8,811 nucleotides of DNA from assembly GCA_037381085.1 (NCBI GenBank), contig JARRRD010000127.1, forward strand, positions 1-8,811. The letters run 5' to 3'. A program made the position numbers and the translations under genes. The stretch comes from JARRRD01 sp037381085 (lineage in GTDB: Bacteria > Nitrospirota > Thermodesulfovibrionia > Thermodesulfovibrionales > UBA6898). The notes below the pieces were generated by a model that saw nothing but the letters and a program-made list of their open reading frames with translations, was not told the origin of the DNA and ran no database searches. Position 1 is the stretch's first letter, and each line of letters opens with the position of its first letter. Positions 6,115 through 8,811 of this stretch are shown here, one piece after another.

Positions 6115-6289
6115 TAGAACCTGTCTCAAAATCGGTTCCCGCCTCCAGGCTGTCATTCCCGCAAGCCAAGCGCGCCTGCCTGCCGGCAGGCAGGTCGGGA
6201 ATCCTTCTGAAAACAGGGAAAGATTCCGGACGAGCCGGAATGACAAAAGTAGAGGATATCATGAAATTTCAATTTTGAGATAGGTTCTA
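6115..6289 (-). mobile_element. MITE-like palindromic element, copy 2 (inverted relative to copy 1), at the coaD break
   Basis: The body (6117-6287, 171 bp) is the reverse complement of copy 1 along its whole length with scattered substitutions. The terminal repeats GAACCTRTCTCAAAAT differ from each other at one base. TA flanks it at 6115-6116 and 6288-6289. The internal palindrome is extended here to a perfect 20-bp palindrome (6175-6194). The flank at 6288 is coaD coding sequence, while the other flank is a heptamer spacer (GTGAATA-GTAAGTA on the - strand) rather than the rest of coaD, so the two flanks do not come from one undisturbed target. TA plus the first G of the element form the TAG that ends the coaD frame. 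No transposase is encoded. Confidence 0.87.
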
Positions 6290-6619
6290 GAGCCGCCTGT
6301 TCATGAGGGCCATCTGAAGCTCATATTCAAAGTCGGAGACGGCCCGCAATCCCCTTATTATGGCTATGCCTTTCTTCGCCTCTACGTATTTCACGAGCAG
6401 GCCGTCGAAGACCTCGACTTTGACACGCCGGTAGTTCCTGATGCACTCTCCGGTGAGCGCAAGACGCTCCTCAACGGTAAAGAGGGGCGTCTTTTTCAGA
6501 CTCGGCGCGATAGCGACGATAACTTCGTCGAAAATCCGGAGGCTTCTTTCTACGAGGTCGAGATGACCGTTGGTAAAAGGATCAAAGGTCCCGGGGTAGA
6601 TGGCTATCGTTTTTTTCAT
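6287..6619 (-). CDS. coaD: Phosphopantetheine adenylyltransferase, C-terminally truncated by the MITE junction
   Basis: CoaD transfers AMP from ATP to 4'-phosphopantetheine, the penultimate step of coenzyme A synthesis. The N-terminal two thirds are clear: IAIYPGTFDPFTNGHLDLVERS (residues 5-26, with the TxGH nucleotidyltransferase signature), KKTPLFTVEERLAL (42-55) and IIRGLRAVSDFEYELQMALMNRRL (87-110). CoaD normally has about 160 residues; here the frame stops right after NRRL at codon 110, because the next bases belong to the MITE end. The missing ~50 residues contain the conserved ISSSxVKE segment that helps bind ATP, so this product is unlikely to be active. The ATG overlaps the rsmD stop by 4 bp (ATGA), with AAGGGA close upstream, so the two are translationally coupled, as in many bacteria. 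Either coaD is broken here and another copy exists, or the contig is rearranged or misjoined at the element. Confidence 0.93.
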   Translation of the reverse strand: MKKTIAIYPGTFDPFTNGHLDLVERSLRIFDEVIVAIAPSLKKTPLFTVEERLALTGECIRNYRRVKVEVFDGLLVKYVEAKKGIAIIRGLRAVSDFEYELQMALMNRRL

Positions 6620-7191
6620 CGGTCCCTTCTGAACAATGTCAACATGGTATCTCCATATCTGTAATTCCTGACAAGCCTGAGCGACCGGCCGTCATCCCCG
6701 ATGACTTTCTTCGAGGAATGTTCGATCATCAGGACGCCGCCCCTCTCAAGTATCCCCCCTGCGTCGAGAAGGTTCAATATCCCGCCTGTCTCTTCAGACA
6801 CATAGGGAGGATCGGCGAAGATTATCCCGAAGGTCATGCCCGCCTTAGACGCCTTTCCGAGAAAGTCCGACGCATTTTTCCGGAAGGCTACGGCCCTTTC
6901 GTCCAGACCCATACGTTTAACGGAAGAAACGATCTCGCTGAAACGGCGGGGGTCCTGCTCCACAAAGCAGCAGCGGGCGGCTCCTCTGGACAGCGCCTCG
7001 AAACCTACCGTGCCGCTCCCCGCGTAGAGGTCCAGGAAGGAGGCGTCCTCAATCTCATTTCTCAGAATGTCGAAAATGGCCTCCCTGACCTTCGACGAGG
7101 TCGGCCTGTATCCGTCTTTCCCGCCTCTCTTCGGAGATATCCTTCCGGCCCCGATCCTTTTTCCCTTCAGCAGTCCGGCCGATATCCTCAC
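6616..7191 (-). CDS. rsmD: 16S rRNA (guanine(966)-N(2))-methyltransferase RsmD
   Basis: A SAM-dependent methyltransferase that modifies G966 (E. coli numbering) of 16S rRNA during 30S assembly in the cytoplasm. At 191 residues it has the usual length. Motifs: MRISAGLLKGKRI (1-13), the family-typical RPTSSKVREAIFDIL (29-43), the SAM-binding loop FLDLYAGSGTVGFEALSRGA (52-71), VEQD (77-80), the catalytic DPPY (127-130), and the C-terminal YGDTMLTLF (179-187). The start is GTG at 7191-7189, supported by a GAGGGGGAG purine tract about 6 bases upstream and by the MRIxAG start typical of the family. It overlaps coaD by 4 bp, the common rsmD-coaD pair. No clear promoter is visible in the 147 bp upstream. 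Confidence 0.97.
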   Translation of the reverse strand: MRISAGLLKGKRIGAGRISPKRGGKDGYRPTSSKVREAIFDILRNEIEDASFLDLYAGSGTVGFEALSRGAARCCFVEQDPRRFSEIVSSVKRMGLDERAVAFRKNASDFLGKASKAGMTFGIIFADPPYVSEETGGILNLLDAGGILERGGVLMIEHSSKKVIGDDGRSLRLVRNYRYGDTMLTLFRRDR

Positions 7192-7338
7192 CGGTTCTCC
7201 CCCTCAAAACGGCATAGTGCAAAGCGCATCGGGCAAGGGGTAAAAACGGCTTCCAGGCCGACAAGCTGTCCCTAAACCCCGTGTCGCGGTGTCTCCGTGG
7301 TTAAATGCTTCTTGCGGGCTGTTTCACTTCGCCCGATC
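7192..7338. other. Spacer between the lipoprotein gene and rsmD, with a short dispersed repeat
   Basis: About 147 bp without a convincing gene. Positions 7287-7303 (reverse complement TAACCACGGAGACACCG) match 15 of 17 bases of 3483-3499. I see no strong promoter for rsmD and no clear intrinsic terminator for the lipoprotein gene. Confidence 0.45.
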
Positions 7339-7647
7339 TTAGTTACCTTTCTTCATGGTGACCCTGCCTGTCGCGGGGTCGTAGTCGTAATTGCCGTAGT
7401 TGATGTCCGAGTTCAGCAGCGGGGCCACATCCTTGAGTTCCTGAGGATACGCACCATGTGCGGCCCGATAGGCCTGGATGCTGCTCTTCAGCGCTACGAG
7501 GTCGGCCTGTTGCGCGGCGTCCTGCGCTTCTTTGGGCATATTCAGAAGGGTCCCGCTGTAATCTTCGGTCTTCTTCTTGTCACAGGCCGAAAAGAGGAGA
7601 CCCACCAGGCAGAACAACAGCAGAAGTTTCAGTGCGGTCTTTAGCAT
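7339..7647 (-). CDS. Small lipoprotein with a pseudopilin-like C-terminal segment
   Basis: A 102-residue protein with a typical type II signal peptide: basic start MLKTALK, hydrophobic core (8-19) and FSAC with the lipidated Cys at 22. Asp23 follows; Asp at +2 signals inner-membrane retention in enterobacteria, which may or may not hold here. The mature part begins with a charged linker DKKKTED (23-29). It then has QQADLVALKSSIQAYRAAHG (46-65) followed by AYPQELKDVAPLLN and YDYDPATGRV, which resembles the soluble part of GspG/PilE-type pseudopilins (a helix, then GxYP, then a short beta region). The N-methylation helix of real pilins is absent, so it is not a standard pilin. The function is unknown. 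It is monocistronic by appearance, with a strong promoter whose start point falls at or next to the ATG. Confidence 0.85.
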   Translation of the reverse strand: MLKTALKLLLLFCLVGLLFSACDKKKTEDYSGTLLNMPKEAQDAAQQADLVALKSSIQAYRAAHGAYPQELKDVAPLLNSDINYGNYDYDPATGRVTMKKGN

Positions 7648-7653
7648 GGTGTT

Positions 7654-7682
7654 ATTCTAAAACAAAGTTCTTCTCCTGTCAA
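7654..7682 (-). promoter_or_regulatory. Consensus sigma-70 promoter giving a leaderless lipoprotein mRNA
   Basis: On the - strand, a perfect TTGACA (7682-7677) is followed after 17 bp by TAGAAT (7659-7654). Only six bases separate the -10 from the ATG (7647), so transcription would start at or within a base or two of the ATG. No Shine-Dalgarno can fit in such a transcript; the AGGAG in this region lies inside the promoter spacer. Confidence 0.75.
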
Positions 7683-7692
7683 AACAGGAACA

Positions 7693-7769
7693 GGCAATTG
7701 GCGATGGGCAATGGGTTAGAGGCTAAAGGCTAATTGCTAAGGGCTTTGCCTCATACCTCCTGCCTCAGG
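7693..7769 (+). repeat. Eleven-unit in-register degenerate heptamer array
   Basis: Eleven consecutive 7-bp units without a register slip. It starts GGCAATT, GGCGATG (7693-7706), drifts through GGTTAGA to GGCTAAA, GGCTAAT (7721-7734), then switches at 7749 to pyrimidine-type CCTCATA, CCTCCTG (7749-7762). Neighbouring units resemble each other more than distant ones. It lies between the divergent lipoprotein and NfnA-like genes and ends in a small CTGCC-tca-GGCAG palindrome (7760-7772). Confidence 0.75.
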
Positions 7770-7780
7770 CAGCCCGCCGT

Positions 7781-7811
7781 TTGGTAAAAGGTTCCGGGCC
7801 TTTGTTAGAAT
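7781..7811 (+). promoter_or_regulatory. Possible promoter of the NfnA-like gene
   Basis: TAGAAT (7806-7811) ends five bases before the GTG start at 7817. A weak -35, TTGGTA (7781-7786), lies 19 bp upstream of it, longer than the optimum. No Shine-Dalgarno is visible. The layout mirrors the lipoprotein promoter (TAGAATAA-ACC-start) and would give a leaderless or nearly leaderless mRNA. Confidence 0.4.
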
Positions 7812-7816
7812 AAACC

Positions 7817-8662
7817 GTGGCGCGGATAATCGAAAAAAAGCTGATCAGGAAGCCGGACGTCTTTTACTACAAGGTCGATGCCCCCCTGATATCGAGGAAG
7901 GCCCGGCCGGGTCAGTTCGTAATCGTACGCATAACCCATAACGGCGAGCGGATACCGCTTTCCCTTGCCGATATCGATCCCGGGGACGGCACCATAAGTC
8001 TCATCGTGATGGCCGTGGGCAAGACGACTTACGAGATGTCTCTGCTGAGGGAAGGCGAGGAGATACTCGATCTCTGCGGACCTTTGGGAGAGCCGACCCA
8101 TATTGAAAGAGTCGGCAGGGTGGTCCTGGTAGGCGGCGGCTTCGGGGTCGCCCCCCTTTACCCGATTGCGAGGTCTTTCAAGACTGCCGGCAACGAAGTG
8201 GTAGCCATCATGGGCGCACGCAGCGCGGACTTGTTGATTTACGAAGAAGAGATGAGTGTGGTGTGCGACAGGGTGGTCATTACGACAGACGACGGTAGCA
8301 GGGGGATGAAGGGTATCGTGACGGACGCCCTGAAGCTTGAGATTGAAAAGGGCGGCGCCGGCATGGTAATGGCCGTAGGACCGGCGGTCATGATGAAATC
8401 CGTCTGCGTGACCACGAAACCCTTCGGGGTAAAGACGGTCGTCAGTCTGAACCCCATAATGGTCGACGGGACGGGGATGTGCGGCGGTTGCCGGGTATCT
8501 GTTGGCGGTAAGACAAGGTTCGCCTGCACCGACGGACCGGATTTCGACGGCCACCTGGTCGACTGGGACCTCCTTATGGATCGCCAGAAGACCTATGCAG
8601 GTGAGGAAAGAAGGTCCTTCCAGGAGTGGCAGAGGCTGCATGCAAATGCCATTTGCGAGTGA
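7817..8662 (+). CDS. NfnA/SudB-type FAD and [2Fe-2S] reductase subunit (sulfide dehydrogenase / ferredoxin-NADP reductase subunit alpha)
   Basis: A 281-residue member of the ferredoxin-NADP+ reductase/PyrK-like family, the small subunit of NfnAB (electron-bifurcating NADH-dependent ferredoxin:NADP+ oxidoreductase) or of sulfide dehydrogenase SudAB. Domains: an FAD-binding barrel (about 1-98) with PGQFVIVR (31-38) and RIPLSLAD (45-52); a nucleotide-binding domain starting at VGGGFGVAPLYPIA (105-118); and a C-terminal [2Fe-2S] site DGTGMCGGCRV (217-227) plus FACTDGPDFDGH (236-246). Cys222, Cys225 and Cys237 are three ligands; characterised NfnA uses an Asp as the fourth, and Asp217 is the likely candidate. 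The tail VDWDLLMDRQKTY (248-260) is characteristic. The start is GTG, preceding MARIIEK, with no ribosome site. The partner subunit (NfnB/GltD-like) is expected just downstream of the window. Sequence alone does not separate Nfn from Sud function. Confidence 0.94.
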   Translation: MARIIEKKLIRKPDVFYYKVDAPLISRKARPGQFVIVRITHNGERIPLSLADIDPGDGTISLIVMAVGKTTYEMSLLREGEEILDLCGPLGEPTHIERVGRVVLVGGGFGVAPLYPIARSFKTAGNEVVAIMGARSADLLIYEEEMSVVCDRVVITTDDGSRGMKGIVTDALKLEIEKGGAGMVMAVGPAVMMKSVCVTTKPFGVKTVVSLNPIMVDGTGMCGGCRVSVGGKTRFACTDGPDFDGHLVDWDLLMDRQKTYAGEERRSFQEWQRLHANAICE

Positions 8663-8689
8663 GAAAGACATAACAGGTTGGAGGCGAAT

Positions 8690-8798
8690 AAGAAAGGCTG
8701 AGGTTGGAGGCGCCGCAGGCATTAGCCTTTGCCTCAAACCTGCGACCTCAAACCTCTAACGTCTTTGTCTCATACCTCGTACCTAATACCTCGGACTT
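8690..8798. repeat. Degenerate heptamer spacer downstream of the NfnA-like gene
   Basis: The purine-type words GGCTGAGGTTGGAGG (8697-8711) are followed by pyrimidine-type words (8728-8798) of which the last units, CATACCT, CGTACCT, AATACCT and CGGACTT (8771-8798), are in exact 7-bp register. The opposite-strand halves can pair imperfectly into a hairpin. The window ends 13 bases later at TATAAT (8803-8808) followed directly by ATG (8809-8811), which may be a promoter for, or the start of, the next gene. Confidence 0.6.
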
Positions 8799-8811
8799 AT
8801 TTTATAATATG

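Noticed and set aside
7693..7769. CRISPR array
   Set aside because: Units are 7 bp, degenerate and without spacers.
7805..8737. 310-codon open frame on the - strand
   Set aside because: It is antisense to the clear NfnA-like gene and has no recognisable features.
8803..8811. TATAAT immediately before ATG as a leaderless start at the window end
   Set aside because: The ATG touches the -10, so a transcript would begin after it; no good -35 is present and the window stops here.

Overview
The window looks like a piece of chromosome from an anaerobic, GC-rich Gram-negative bacterium. The clues are an NfnA/SudB-type flavoprotein, dTDP-rhamnose genes, a lipobox protein, and spacers full of degenerate 7-bp tandem repeats and palindromic mobile repeats. 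Nitrospirota (Thermodesulfovibrio-like) or Desulfobacterota would fit, but no marker settles it.

Left part (1-4104, + strand) is surface polysaccharide synthesis. It holds the 3' end of rfbC/rmlC, a complete rfbA/rmlA behind its own promoter, a GT2 rhamnosyltransferase-like glycosyltransferase, a DPM-like GT2 that starts on the base after the previous stop codon, and a small DUF2304 membrane protein. RmlA and RmlC supply dTDP-L-rhamnose. The GT2 enzymes and DUF2304 protein probably build or attach glycan at the inner membrane.

Middle (4065-6032, + strand) is what appears to be one damaged large gene: half of a PDZ domain, a helical region, then about a dozen ~27-residue glycine/aspartate-rich repeats (GND/GDD-x-Y ... 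SQG). Its 5' end is missing and abuts DUF2304 out of frame, and an in-frame TAG splits it at 4770.

Two ~170-bp copies of one MITE-like element lie in opposite orientation at about 1465-1638 and 6115-6289, with 16-bp terminal inverted repeats and flanking TA. The second ends exactly where coaD breaks off after codon 110. The missing coaD 3' part is not on the other side of the element, so this is a recombined or misassembled junction.

Right part: rsmD and truncated coaD (- strand, 4-bp overlap), a small lipoprotein gene (- strand) whose consensus promoter puts the transcription start at the ATG, and an NfnA/SudB-type FAD/[2Fe-2S] reductase subunit (+ strand). Its expected partner (NfnB/SudA) would lie just past the window end. 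Spacers at 381-501, 1432-1466, 1671-1766, 7693-7769 and 8690-8798 are mostly degenerate heptamer arrays.
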